Shown here one piece after another: positions 51,389 to 62,001 of a stretch of 64,000 bases of DNA. The stretch lies in contig CP012816.1 in NCBI GenBank assembly GCA_001936135.1, positions 2,297,501-2,361,500 on the forward strand, written 5' to 3'. Position numbers and translations under genes: made by a program. Numbering within the stretch: the first letter of the stretch is position 1; the number at the start of each line of letters is the position of its first letter. The notes under the pieces were generated by a model. That model had not been told where the DNA came from. It saw only the letters and a list, made by a program, of their open reading frames with translations, and did not search any database. This stretch comes from Saccharomycopsis fibuligera x Saccharomycopsis cf. fibuligera (taxonomy: Eukaryota > Ascomycota > Saccharomycetes > Ascoideales > Saccharomycopsidaceae).

Positions 51389-53371
51389 TCAAAACTCAAA
51401 CTCATTCCTAAACTGATTCAAATCCATATCTGGTTTTACCCGATCGGCCAAATCATGTCTCTCCATACAAATAAACGCCCTTTTTAAACTTTCCAACAAA
51501 CTGTTACTTTGATTCGGGCTAATATTGAAAATTTGCCCATCTTTATAATCATTACCACTACCAGCTACTGCTCCATCAACTTTATGCAAACTGAGTCCGG
51601 CAAGTAAATGCTGAGCAGCTTGCTTATAACAACCAATAGCAATACAGCTAACCCCCAAATTATACCGTGCCCTAACAAAACTTGGTTTTAGCCTCAAAGC
51701 TTGGAAATATGCATCTATAGCATCTTCGGCTCTATTGGAGTTAGCTAATGCGGCACCTAGTCTGTTCCATAAAATTTCGTTTTCTGGTTGAACTTGCAAT
51801 GCCGTGCGGAAACAGTCCACTGTTTTGTCGAACTGTCCATTAGCGTAAAAAAGAACTCCTAGACCTAACTGCAAATCTGGATCAAGAGCAGCGCCTCCCG
51901 CGTTAGTAGCGTTGACATCAGTGCGCACTACTTCAAGGAATGTATTTATCAAGATATCGTTCTTGTCGACATATGGCAGAATAACCGATGCTGATGATGA
52001 TGACACATCTCCCTTGGCTTTAGTTTCATATTTTTGGAAAATTTCCTCCGAATGAGGATACTTTAAAGCTAGCCATTGTCTTAAATTCTTTATGGCAGCA
52101 TTATCAAACCCTTCATTAATGTACCCAATTGACAGGTTCATCAACGCGGTCAAATTATTGGGATCAATTTGTAAAGCCTCATAATATGCACGAAGTCCCA
52201 ACACTTCCTTCTCATTGGCCGATTGCACTTCCCCCAACTTGAGCCATGCGTCAAAATGAGTCGGGTCTTGTTGCACTGCTGCCTCAAATGCTAATGCGGC
52301 CTCACTTAATTTTGCTCCACTTTGCATCAATTGAATCCCAATCTCATATGGGTTAGGCATTGAGGCAAATTGGTTTTCTTCCATATTGGTGAATTTGTAT
52401 TTACTGACTGCAACTACGGACGGATCAGTGTCAGCATTGAGATAGTCATCAGAAAGATATGCGTCATGATTGTATAAGTCATCATCGATGTCTTTTTGCT
52501 TGACATTGTTCCATATTTCTTCAAAAGTGGCATTGAATTCGTCTTCTTCAATGCCAAGGCCGCCATCGCTGATGTTAGTTTGATCAATGTTATGTTTAAG
52601 ATCGCTATCCGAACGTATTTCTTGAACTACTTCGCCATTTGCGTCATCCAAGACTTCTGAAATTTTTGCCTTTTCTTGAGAGTTTGAATGCATTTCTTTC
52701 TCAATATCTTTGAAGTGGTCATCCCAGTTGATATCCTGGTGGATGTCTTGGTGCTGTTGGTTTTGTTGGTACTGTTGTTGAACACCTGGTTGCATTAGAT
52801 TACGTTGTTGCATCATTCCAGAGTTTGCAAACATAAGGTTATTCATAAACCGAGGCTGATAAGAAACGTTGCTGCCACCACCGGCAACAGCAAGGTCATT
52901 AACACTAGAACGTGGTTGCTGCTGCTGCGGTTGATAATGGAGATCAAACTCCAGAGACCAATTAGGAGCGCGACTCTTCAAACCTGAAGTATGCAAAGGC
53001 AGAGAAGATCCAATACTCGTACTAGGACTGCCGCTCCGCTGAGGCTGTAGCTGGATACTGTTGAGTTCTCTGTTAAGTGGCTGCATATTGAATGAATGAT
53101 TTCTTTCGAGCGGGGCGCTACCAGTATGGATGCTGCTACTGGCACTGGCACCATTGTTGCCACTGAGAAACTGGTTGAATTTCTGAGCATCAGCTTGATT
53201 CATGGACCGTTCATGGACAATTTCTCTAGTATCGAGCCCCTGAGGCCCACCGGCAAACGCAGAGTTGTTGTTCTTGTGAAGAGCATTGTCTGAGTTGAGA
53301 GAATGTTTGGAGAACTGAGAGAGTGGGTTTTTGGAGGTGGAACATTCTGAGCCACCAGCGAAAAGCGACAT
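51389..53371 (-). CDS. PEX5: PEX5, peroxisomal PTS1 import receptor
   Basis: 660 residues. The N-terminus MSLFAGGSEC places the conserved ubiquitinated cysteine at position 10. Disordered regions carry Trp motifs WSLEF (138-142) and WDDHF (216-220) that bind Pex14/Pex13, and a third Trp at 287 (FEEIWNNVK). From about residue 335 seven TPR-type repeats form the cargo domain (for example ALAFEAAVQQDPTHFDAWLK, YYEALQIDPNNLTALMNLSI, FRTALQVQPENEILWNRLGA, YFQALRLKPSFVRARYNLGV). It recognises C-terminal SKL-type signals in the cytosol and delivers proteins to peroxisomes. The ATG at 53371 fits the family start exactly. Gln/Asn-rich insertions are modest. Confidence 0.96.
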   Translation of the reverse strand: MSLFAGGSECSTSKNPLSQFSKHSLNSDNALHKNNNSAFAGGPQGLDTREIVHERSMNQADAQKFNQFLSGNNGASASSSIHTGSAPLERNHSFNMQPLNRELNSIQLQPQRSGSPSTSIGSSLPLHTSGLKSRAPNWSLEFDLHYQPQQQQPRSSVNDLAVAGGGSNVSYQPRFMNNLMFANSGMMQQRNLMQPGVQQQYQQNQQHQDIHQDINWDDHFKDIEKEMHSNSQEKAKISEVLDDANGEVVQEIRSDSDLKHNIDQTNISDGGLGIEEDEFNATFEEIWNNVKQKDIDDDLYNHDAYLSDDYLNADTDPSVVAVSKYKFTNMEENQFASMPNPYEIGIQLMQSGAKLSEAALAFEAAVQQDPTHFDAWLKLGEVQSANEKEVLGLRAYYEALQIDPNNLTALMNLSIGYINEGFDNAAIKNLRQWLALKYPHSEEIFQKYETKAKGDVSSSSASVILPYVDKNDILINTFLEVVRTDVNATNAGGAALDPDLQLGLGVLFYANGQFDKTVDCFRTALQVQPENEILWNRLGAALANSNRAEDAIDAYFQALRLKPSFVRARYNLGVSCIAIGCYKQAAQHLLAGLSLHKVDGAVAGSGNDYKDGQIFNISPNQSNSLLESLKRAFICMERHDLADRVKPDMDLNQFRNEFEF

Positions 53372-55013
53372 TTTGTAGGTTTTTTTCGGTATTTATGAAA
53401 AAATATAGTATGATAGAATATAATACAGAAGAGGGAGTGTCCTTTTGGATGATTATGCTGTTTGCCATGAATGGCTGAAGTAGGCAGATCAGATATCTTA
53501 AATGAGTCTTACTCCTGTAGAAATAGCGATCGATCAATTGATCGGTTAATCGATTTATGCTCCGGCAGTCCGTATGTAGTGGCGATTACCGAGAGTCACT
53601 ATATCAGGGCTGCTAACTTTGTTCCATATACCGCAATGGCGGGTGCCATTGGTTTACTGGATAGAGCAACTACAGCCGCCTTCCACTTTGCATCACTCAC
53701 TTCTCCAAAGTCTTATAAGACAACACTATGAGCCGTACTGTAGATTGGCCTCAGGTTACTTCCACTGGTTTTTCTGAAATAAAGTCTTTGTTGTTATTTT
53801 TACTAGTCTCCACTGTCTGGATATTTCACAACTCATTCAATTCATAGTCCCTATCAAAAGATAGGCTACTCGTCAAATACAATAAGTTAAGATGCGGTGC
53901 TCTTTTGAAATAATATAATGTGCTTTGAACAAAAAGAGCACACAGCGGTTAGCTGAATCTTACGTATGGTTTCGACAGCTACAACTTGCTTCCCACATTA
54001 AGCACGACTTGTGTCTCCAAGCTTCATGCTGGAAGAACCGCACAATACTTTTACTCGTAGCGTTGCTCCGCGTTTAAGTTCATGTTACGAGCACTGAAAC
54101 AAATAATCAACAAACGATTAATTTTAATAAGGTGGATGACAAGGTATGCTAGCTGGAGCTTCAATTTTATGCTTGTTTTTATTTATACCATCAGCTTGTT
54201 ATCTCTGTATGAAGAAATAGTGGTGGTACACCACCCATACACTAATATTAGCCATTATACATGTGTCGATGTCATTAGGCAAGTTGCAGCAGTGGTTTTG
54301 TTGTGTATGGTTAACGCTGTTTTATCAAGAAGTACCATCCTTCTGGGACTGAAGCTGTGCGGTAGATTGTAAAGATAGCGCTAATAATGCATATATAACA
54401 CTCATCAGCCTATAGGCAAAGAAGCTGTAGTAAGCGCTGAATAAAGCTAGAGTTATTGGAAATGAGCTACTGCCTACACACAAAAAGCGGTTTGCCATTT
54501 TGCAATACGTTAAAATGGAGCTTTTTGAGGAAGAGAGGTGAAGAAAACGAAGTGCTGGTGCCTGATGACTGCGCTGGATTAGATGGTTTTGGACGGACAT
54601 GATACTAGCAGAGAATAGAAATAAATGATGCCACAATTCTACTACGCGCTGCCGTTAAATCTATTTGGCGCTAAGCGCTAAAGGAGATCCCACACCTGAA
54701 AAAGCACACAATAAGCAACACTACAACTGATAAACAAAACAAAGCTTAAAAACACAATTGGTCTATAGTACAATGGATTATTGTAGTAAAGAGAAGCGGG
54801 CTAACTAGTAAAAAAATAATCTGAAGGAAATGGTGAAATGAGTATTAAAATGAGTTATTAAGCGATAAAATAAAAGTAGGAAATAAACAAGAATGACGGA
54901 AAGAAATAAATGAACAAGCTTGAGTTCTGTTCATTAATGTTGATATGACGGGAGAAGATATCGGGATACGATAATTAAAAAAAAAATAAATTAAAATAAA
55001 ACAACAAAATAAC
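53372..55013. other. Long intergenic, PEX5 promoter and CYB5 3' flank
   Basis: 1642 bp between two minus-strand genes, long for this window. ATG-started plus-strand frames at 53471-53731 (86 codons) and 54082-54372 (96 codons, with a hydrophobic stretch) match nothing I know. The composition is less AT-rich than other spacers. No tRNA or snoRNA boxes seen. Confidence 0.4.
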
Positions 55014-55391
55014 TTATTTCTTTTGAGTCAAAAGGTAACCAGTAACAGCAACGAGCACAGCGATAATAGCTAAGATCAAAGGCATTTGAGACTCGCCACT
55101 AGAAGAAGCGCTAGCATTAGCGCTCTTGACTTCTTGGGGAATGGATTCTGGATCTATGTCACCAATGTACAAGTCCTTCAACTGTTCTCTGGCATCATCA
55201 GAGTGGCCAATGTCATCAAAGGCTTGGGTAGCGTCGATACCGCCACAGTCAACAACAACTTCTTCACCACCTGGGTGTTCTGGCAAAAATTTGGTACAGT
55301 CGTAGACCTTGCCGTCGATGATCATCCACAAATCATTTTCGGTGTTGTGTTTTTGGACTTCTTCAAAAGAGAATATTTTAACTTCGGACAT
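55014..55391 (-). CDS. CYB5: CYB5, ER cytochrome b5
   Basis: 125 residues from the ATG at 55391; an open frame continues upstream but the family begins at MSEVKIFSFEEV. The heme domain has the axial histidines His39 (in EHPGG) and His63 (IGHSDDA) and the usual core LWMIIDGKVYDCTKFLPEHP. A Ser/Ala linker leads to a C-terminal membrane anchor (MPLILAIIAVLVAVTGYLL) ending TQKK, a tail-anchored ER topology. Cytochrome b5 passes electrons to sterol and lipid desaturases and hydroxylases and to P450s. It shares a 729-bp divergent promoter with the sphingolipid methyltransferase gene MTS1. Confidence 0.96.
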   Translation of the reverse strand: MSEVKIFSFEEVQKHNTENDLWMIIDGKVYDCTKFLPEHPGGEEVVVDCGGIDATQAFDDIGHSDDAREQLKDLYIGDIDPESIPQEVKSANASASSSGESQMPLILAIIAVLVAVTGYLLTQKK

Positions 55392-56120
55392 TATTGTACG
55401 TGATGTGTGACAGTCTGTGAGGGTGCGGATGATGCAATGCAGTAATCTATAAAGTAAGCAGCTAAAGCAGCAATGGTGAGTGCTAAAACAGAAAAGACGG
55501 CTGATGGATGGATATTTTATAATACTGCAGCGCTTTTCCCCAACAAAAAAAAAACCGCGATAAGCTCCAGTGAAAAAAAATAAATAGAAAATCATGAAAA
55601 ACTAGAAAAAGTATGTATCATGTGACGTGGCAGCTGGTTGGTTCTCGCTTCTCGTATCGCAGTTGCGACCAATCAGCGCACGCCACTTTGTCATGCGAAA
55701 CCAGAAATCAGCAGTCGCGGCTACTTCCCGTTTGGGGTGGTGGTGTGGCGTGTAGACAGTGTGGTAAATTACAGGAGCAGCGTAGAAAAATATGAGTATA
55801 ACTAGAGGACTGAATGCTGTTACTGATATTGCCGCTGTTTAATGGAAGTTATTATTTGACAATTTGATGGAAGCCAAAGCTGTTCTATAAGCACCGTTAT
55901 GGTGGTATACAATCCGACTTCACAGGGTGCACACACCCTCTTGTTACGCATGTGTTAATAGCCCCGGCTTTTCCTATAGCTGTGCCCAAAAATTTCCAGT
56001 TTCCAGCTCCCGTCCACGACAAACTGCAATCACAAGAGCGCAAAAAACAGTGAAAAGTACACGACACTGTGTCTTTCCATTCACTGTTTAGTTCATATAT
56101 TCCCCGTCACACGCGTCACC
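55392..56120. promoter_or_regulatory. Divergent CYB5/MTS1 promoter
   Basis: Contains a Cbf1-like site CATGTGAC at 55619-55626 overlapping GACGTGG, a GC-richer stretch (55640-55760) and a TATA-like TTCATATAT near 56091-56099 ahead of MTS1. Confidence 0.45.
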
Positions 56121-57761
56121 ATGGACTTTGACTTTATTAAAACTCCTGAGGCTGCTCCTCAGCCGGCTCCTTCCAAGGAATCTGGTGTTCTTACCACTGC
56201 TGTACGTATCTCCCTCTCAACAGCAGTTCTTGATTTTCTATACATCTTCGGTCTGGATTAAAATTCCCCGACACGATATTCTTTGTTTGCCCAAGCAAAT
56301 GTCCCATTATCATATCTCCTTCTATATACTAACCGCCACCAATTACAGTCCCCAGCTATTAAAAACGCACCATTACCTGCTGATGGTCCTGGCGCAAAAA
56401 GTTTCAGTAATGTTCTCCTTTTGTCCATCATTGCCTTTGTTCCATACTATGTTTCTAGAAAACTTGGTGGTGGCTTCAAGACTTGGTTGTTTTTTGCCCT
56501 TGTGTTTGTCTTCCCAATCTTGATTGCTTACTGGACTTTTGTCTCTACTTTTGCTCCAAGAATCAACGAAAAAGTTAAGTTGCCAGGAAAACCAATTGAG
56601 TACTACCTTACTTTCCACGACAAAACTTTAGCTGCTAAATATCATGGCTCCAAGATCCCATGGGAAACTTTCCACGAATTGTACTTTGCCAACAAAGTTT
56701 CTTTCAACTTTGATGCTTTGGACGTTTTGGAATACAGACATGACTGGTCTAGTTTCCAATTCACTGCTGGCTTGTTTAAATTTTTCCTTTTTGGTATGAT
56801 TCCTGAAGTTATTTTGCACAGTAGATCACAAGATGAAGAACAAGTCAGAGACCACTATGACAGAGGTGATGACTTTTACGCTTGGTTTTTGGGTCCAAGA
56901 ATGATTTACACTTCTGGTGTGATTTCTGACATCACCAAGGAAGAATCTTTGGAAGAATTGCAAGATAACAAATTGAAAGTTGTTTGTGACAAGATTGATT
57001 TGCAAAAAGGTGAAAAGTTGTTGGACTTGGGTTGTGGCTGGGGCACTTTGGCCACTTATGCTTCTGCTGTCCGTGGCGCTCATGTAACTGGTATCACTTT
57101 GGGCAAGAACCAAACCAAATACGGCAATGCCACTTTAGCAAAATATGGTATTAAGCCAGATCAATCTAAGATTTTGTGTCATGATTACAGAGATACTCCT
57201 GTTCCTGAAGGAGGTTATGACAAAATTACTTGTTTGGAAATGGCAGAACACGTTGGTGTAAGAAAATTTGGTACTTTCTTGCAGCAAGTGTTTGATATGT
57301 TGAATGATGATGGTATTTTCTTTTTGCAATATGCTGGGTTGAGAAAATATTGGCAATTTGAAGATTTGATTTGGGGCCTTTTCATGAACAAATACATTTT
57401 CCCTGGGGCTGATGCTTCTACCCCATTGGATTTTGTTGTTGGTAGATTGGAAGGTACTGGTTTTGAAGTTGTTTCCATTGACAATATTGGTGTACATTAC
57501 TCTGCTACTTTGTGGAGATGGTACAGAAACTGGTTGGGTAACAAAGACAAAGTTATCAATAAATATGGTATCAGATGGTTTAGAATCTGGGAATTCTTCT
57601 TGGCTTCTTCTACTATTATCTCTAGACAAGGTTCCGCTACTTGTTACCAAATTGTCTTGAGAAAGAACATCAACTCTTACCACAGAATCAACTACGTTCC
57701 AAAACAAATTGGTTTGCAAGGTGTTCTCCACGATGGTCAATCTAATGAATGGACCATTTAA
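56121..57761 (+). CDS. MTS1: MTS1, sphingolipid C9-methyltransferase (spliced)
   Basis: Exons 56121-56201 and 56349-57761 give 497 residues starting MDFDFIKTPEAAPQPAPSKE. Two hydrophobic helices (about 46-62 and 72-95) anchor it in the ER. The methyltransferase domain is of the cyclopropane-fatty-acid-synthase class: HYDRGDDFYAWFLG (196-209), SAM motif LLDLGCGWGTLA (251-262), CLEMAEHVG, and FLQYAGLRKYWQFEDLIWG. It adds the C9 methyl to delta-8-unsaturated sphingoid bases of glucosylceramide, a fungal lipid affecting hyphal growth and virulence in Candida. Without the first exon the protein would start in intron sequence. Codon use is biased to highly expressed codons. S. cerevisiae has no counterpart. 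Confidence 0.94.
56202..56348 (+). other. MTS1: MTS1 intron
   Basis: 147 nt, donor GTACGT, branch TACTAAC (56327-56333), acceptor CAG, phase 0, joining LTTA to SPAIKNAPLP. Confidence 0.92.
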
Positions 57762-57864
57762 ACAAATTTTAAGCAAAACGGTTTAAAATAATGATTACAG
57801 GATTATATAGCTTATCTGATATATGCATATAAGTTAACAAATCAAAATTCAAAAGACAAAAAAG

Positions 57865-57895
<31 letters not shown>

Positions 57896-58701
57896 AGAAA
57901 ATAATCAAAAAAACATTCAACTGTAGTGTTGTCGTTTTTTTTGTTTTTTTTTAAGTAAAATAACCCGCAGATGTCAATTAGCATAATATCGTCTTGCTGA
58001 ATAAATAATAATTTAGCAGCGTTAATAGGCTAGCTGGACTTTATTGTTTAGACATTTTATTCTCCTATCATCGTGATATTTCCTATTCCGGTCATTTCCA
58101 AGCTAAATGTCTTCTGTCTTCTATTAAATATTAATCTTGAAGGATTTTAAGGGCACCAAGTACTGGCAAGATTGATAAATATACAGAATAGTGTCTTAAG
58201 TGAAAGGCACGGGAATAGCCCCGGGGGTCAATTGTGAATGGATAGTCATCGGATATTTTAAATAGAAATTTTTAAAGAACTACTATTACATCCGGCTACA
58301 TGTATCAACCACTGAGATAGTACCATACACTTACATATGGTGACAAATGTTAGTAACCAGCATATGCACAAAATATGCATGTTATACTCGTTTGATGTTG
58401 TCAAAATTATGTTACCCTACTTTTATATGCGACAAAATGTATTATTCACTACCAGTAGGCTGAAAGAGACTAAAAATTCGCAAAGCATGTAATGAGGTAG
58501 AAATTGGGAAGTTCAGTCTGTCTCTCTTCCAAGATTTACCTATTATCAGCATCAGCATCAGCAACAGCAACTATCACTATTATTACTACTACTGCTACTA
58601 TTACTATTCATATTTGCTTACTTTAATTTGAAAAAAAATTTTTTAAAAAAAAAAAAAACATAACCAAGTATCACGGAAATACAAGGTAAAAATTCAACAT
58701 A
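57762..58701. other. Intergenic, MTS1 to PGM3
   Basis: 940 bp. A-rich stretches (57858-57900) follow the MTS1 stop. A CAGCAT / ACT trinucleotide-rich stretch (58548-58607) and an A-run precede PGM3. No RNA gene recognised. Confidence 0.5.
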
Positions 58702-60705
58702 ATGGCAAATGCAGATAACAATCAGTTAGCCCAATCTCTTGCAGATCAATGGTTGAAACTTGATCAAAATCCAACCACCAAAAAACAGATCCAAGAATTG
58801 AAAGAACAAGGAAACACTGCAAAACTCATTGAACTTCTTGGCACTAGACTTACGTTTGGTACTGCTGGCTTAAGAGGCAAAATGGAAGCAGGATTTAACA
58901 GAATGAATTATGTCACAGTAACTCAAGCATCTCAAGGATTGGCCAAATACGTATTGGAGTGCAATGAAAAGCAATTGAATAAGGATGATAAATTGCCTAG
59001 TGTGGTGGTTGGTCATGATCATAGACACGAATCATTGGATTACGCTAGACTTACAGCCGCAGCGTTTCTTGTTGCTGGTTTTAGAGTTTACTTTCTTGAA
59101 AAAAATATTTTACTTAAAGATAATAAAACTGATGATAGTGGTGATTCCAGGCTTGTGCCTACCCCATTCGTACCATTTGCCGTTGACTATTACCATGCAG
59201 ATGTTGGAATAATGATCACTGCTAGTCATAATCCAGCTCAAGATAACGGTTACAAGGTTTACTGGAACAATGGATGTCAAATTATTACGCCGCATGACTT
59301 AAAAATTGCTGAACTGATTTTCAAAAATTCCGATATCTGGCAAGGTGTATGGCTGTTGTGGCATAATTTTTCCAGACTATACGAAGACACTACATTTACT
59401 GTTGCACATACGTGCGATGGTGATAATTTGAATATTGATACAAAAAACATTGAATTTGTTAAAGAAGAGGTATTCGAAAAATATTACTTAAAGTTGCGTG
59501 AAAATGTTATTTTTGATCCACAATATCACACCACTGATTATAACAAAGACAGAAATTTGCAGTTCGTTTATACCCCAATGCACGGCGTTGGTCATGAATT
59601 TGTGGTGCCAGTATTCGAAAACATTTTCAAACTTAACCCAGAAAATGTTTATGTTGTCCAAGAACAACAAAAACCAGATCCTGATTTCCCAACAGTTAAA
59701 TTCCCAAACCCAGAAGAAAAAGGAGCTCTTGACTTAGCCATTAAGACCGCTAATGAATTAAAATTAGATTTAATTGTAGCTAATGATCCAGATGCTGATA
59801 GATTTTCAGCAGCAGTTAGAGATCCTCATACTGGCAAATTTAGACAGCTCACAGGTAACGAAATTGGGTTCCTTTTCGCATACTATGTCATTGAGAAAAA
59901 ATCTGAACAACAAGCAGATCTATCAAAAATTTATTTAGTTAATTCTACTGTATCTTCACAATGGATCAAATCAATGGCTCAAAAATTGGGTTTCAATTTT
60001 ATTGACACTTTAACTGGGTTTAAATGGATTGGCAATAAAGCTATTGACTTGGCTCAACAGGGGTATGATGTGCCGTTTGGTTATGAAGAAGCTATTGGGT
60101 TCATGTTTCCGAATGTCCATGACAAGGATGGTATTGCTGCACTAACTGTTTTTTTGCAACTTTATTACGATTGGACCATTCGTCAAAATGTTTCCTTGAT
60201 TGATAAGCTTGCTGAAGGATTTGAAAATTTTGGCTATTTCAAGGAATTCAACGGTTATTACAAATTACAAGATTTGACAACCACTGGAAAGATTTTTGAG
60301 GAGTTGAGAAAAAGTTATCAAGATGAAGGTAATAACAAGCAACAGCCAAATTCAGTTGGTCCTGATTTTAAAGTCACTTATTGGAGAGATTTGACATTAG
60401 GTTATGAATCCTCTACCGTTGACCGTATTCCAATGTTGCCTATTGATAAGTCATCACAAATGATCACTGCAGTGGTGAAACCAAAAGTCGGTGGGGATGT
60501 AATTGGCAATGATGATTACAATGATGACGAATTAGTAAGGTTCACCGCTAGAGGCTCTGGTACGGAACCAAAATTGAAAGTTTATATTGAGGGAAAAAGT
60601 ACCAGTGAGGCTCGAGCTGCTCAATTAGCTAAGGATGTTTGGTTTGCCTTAAGGGAACATTGGTTTAAACCAGAAAAGTATGGACTTGAGGAAGTTCATC
60701 CATAA
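58702..60705 (+). CDS. PGM3: PGM3/PRM15, phosphoribomutase (phosphohexomutase family)
   Basis: 667 residues. All phosphohexomutase landmarks are present: FGTAGLRGKM near the start, phospho-acceptor TASHNP (Ser175), metal site DPDADR (362-367), sugar loop GYEEAIGF (460-467) and phosphate loop RGSGTEPK (617-624). The start FGTAGLR and size place it in the PGM2/PGM3 phosphopentomutase subgroup, which in yeast (Prm15) converts ribose-1-phosphate to ribose-5-phosphate when nucleosides are recycled, feeding PRPP synthesis (PRS1 is also in this window). A CTG codon at 59314-59316 (residue 205) sits in a helix where Ser or Ala is usual in this family, suggestive of a CUG-Ser code. Confidence 0.92.
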   Translation: MANADNNQLAQSLADQWLKLDQNPTTKKQIQELKEQGNTAKLIELLGTRLTFGTAGLRGKMEAGFNRMNYVTVTQASQGLAKYVLECNEKQLNKDDKLPSVVVGHDHRHESLDYARLTAAAFLVAGFRVYFLEKNILLKDNKTDDSGDSRLVPTPFVPFAVDYYHADVGIMITASHNPAQDNGYKVYWNNGCQIITPHDLKIAELIFKNSDIWQGVWLLWHNFSRLYEDTTFTVAHTCDGDNLNIDTKNIEFVKEEVFEKYYLKLRENVIFDPQYHTTDYNKDRNLQFVYTPMHGVGHEFVVPVFENIFKLNPENVYVVQEQQKPDPDFPTVKFPNPEEKGALDLAIKTANELKLDLIVANDPDADRFSAAVRDPHTGKFRQLTGNEIGFLFAYYVIEKKSEQQADLSKIYLVNSTVSSQWIKSMAQKLGFNFIDTLTGFKWIGNKAIDLAQQGYDVPFGYEEAIGFMFPNVHDKDGIAALTVFLQLYYDWTIRQNVSLIDKLAEGFENFGYFKEFNGYYKLQDLTTTGKIFEELRKSYQDEGNNKQQPNSVGPDFKVTYWRDLTLGYESSTVDRIPMLPIDKSSQMITAVVKPKVGGDVIGNDDYNDDELVRFTARGSGTEPKLKVYIEGKSTSEARAAQLAKDVWFALREHWFKPEKYGLEEVHP

Positions 60706-61649
60706 TCATTAGATTAATAGTAATAATGAGAAGTATGATTATGACAATTTATAATGCTTATGTGTTAAATCAGACTGGGCAGCGTGTAAACTATCAGAAA
60801 TAAATAAAAGTAACTATTATTTGAATCAGTATATAGTAGTATATTTAGCACATGCTCTATCTTTACTCTACGATTTACTAAGATAGTTTATCGGTCCTCA
60901 GTTGAAGGAGCATGCGTTTGCACTGAATATAATGCAAATAAACGGTTTACGATATATGTTTTATGATTCTAGATCAAAGTTGAAAAACAATCAAAGACAT
61001 TCAATTACTATTGACTAGAATTTGATGTTGACACAGTGTGATGTCTGCCCAGTGCTCTGCATATCAAACTTAGGGAATTTAGCCAAGCGGGGTATAAGGC
61101 AGGAGTAGCTATAACTTAAAAGGTAGCCAAATGCCTTATTATACAATTTGTGATGCGCATGAATGGGTTAAGAATGCCAGTATGGGCCTATTTTGAATAC
61201 CAATAACAATATAGTTACAAGAAATAATCGAAAAAAACTACTCAAAGCAGCGCTATGTTTTTTTTTTTTTTTTTTCAAACGCTTCTTTTTTTTCCCCTTG
61301 TAATAAATATATAAGAGTCAAGGCTGATAATGTGTGTGTTTCCATAGAGTATGATTGTGCAAGCTATTTTATATATTACCGTTATTGAAGTACAAAGGCA
61401 GTAGTCGAAACATTTAAAAAGTCTCTCTCTTTTTTTTTCTAATTTTCAATTTGAATTTTTAAAGGACCTTAGGGTTTTTTGAAACTTATTCTAAAAATAA
61501 ACATAGATAAAACATTCGAATAGAAAAATCATGCCACTTACCAAAAAGAAGCACTTTAGAAAACTATTTAGGAGAAGGTTATGTCTTGAAATATTCATCA
61601 AAAACTAGGCATGCTCAAAGTTACCTTTACGAAGTTTGCTTCTTGTTTG

Positions 61650-61778
61650 TTAACTTTTATTTCTGGCCTCCTTCTTAGCTTTTAAGATTTTTGAAGGAAA
61701 TGCATGCATGTTAGGGACAAAAATCAACACGAAAAATGCCAATAAACCAAAACCTATTGGGTCAAACAATACAATCAT
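61650..61778 (-). CDS. Doubtful 42-residue membrane microprotein ORF
   Basis: ATG at 61778, 42 codons: a hydrophobic segment (FGLLAFFVLIFV) and a basic tail (KILKAKKEARNKS). The frame is open 19 codons further upstream only to a TTG. The arrangement (short lumenal end, one membrane helix, Lys/Arg tail) is that of many small ER proteins, but I recognise no family, and a chance ORF in AT-rich DNA cannot be excluded. Confidence 0.25.
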   Translation of the reverse strand: MIVLFDPIGFGLLAFFVLIFVPNMHAFPSKILKAKKEARNKS

Positions 61779-61871
61779 ACAACCCAATGCCTTGTTTCTA
61801 CTATACGTAAACAAGGTTTTGGACGTAAAGAACAAACTGGGCGGTTAAAATATAATTCACCATTGCCTTAG

Positions 61872-61879
61872 TATAAATA
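61872..61879 (+). promoter_or_regulatory. TATA box of the small secreted peptide gene
   Basis: TATAAATA, 123 bp upstream of the ATG at 62002, followed by a pyrimidine-rich then A-rich leader as in highly expressed yeast genes. Confidence 0.6.
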
Positions 61880-62001
61880 CATGGCATCATCCTGTATTTT
61901 TTTATCGAATTAGTTTCTCATTTATCTCTTTTAAAATTTCAAACAATTTTGTTTATTACAGTTCACTAACCAAAACTGCTCTCTAAAAGAACATTTTCAT
62001 A

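Larger units (their letters stand above)
60706..62001. other. Intergenic, PGM3 to the small secreted peptide gene
   Basis: 1296 bp. An 18-bp T-run near 61259-61275. A sequence at 61079-61100 looks like a tRNA A box but no B box follows. A minus-strand 42-codon frame with one membrane segment lies at 61650-61778. The last 140 bp is the peptide promoter. Confidence 0.45.

Noticed and set aside
53571-53660. Possible intron (GTATGT ... GCTAAC) in the PEX5 upstream spacer
   Set aside because: No acceptor yields a continuous coding frame on either side.
61079-61100. tRNA-like A box (TTAGCCAAGCGG-GGTATAAGGC)
   Set aside because: No B box (GGTTCRANNCC) or pairing acceptor arms within 100 bp downstream; the match is to one arm only.
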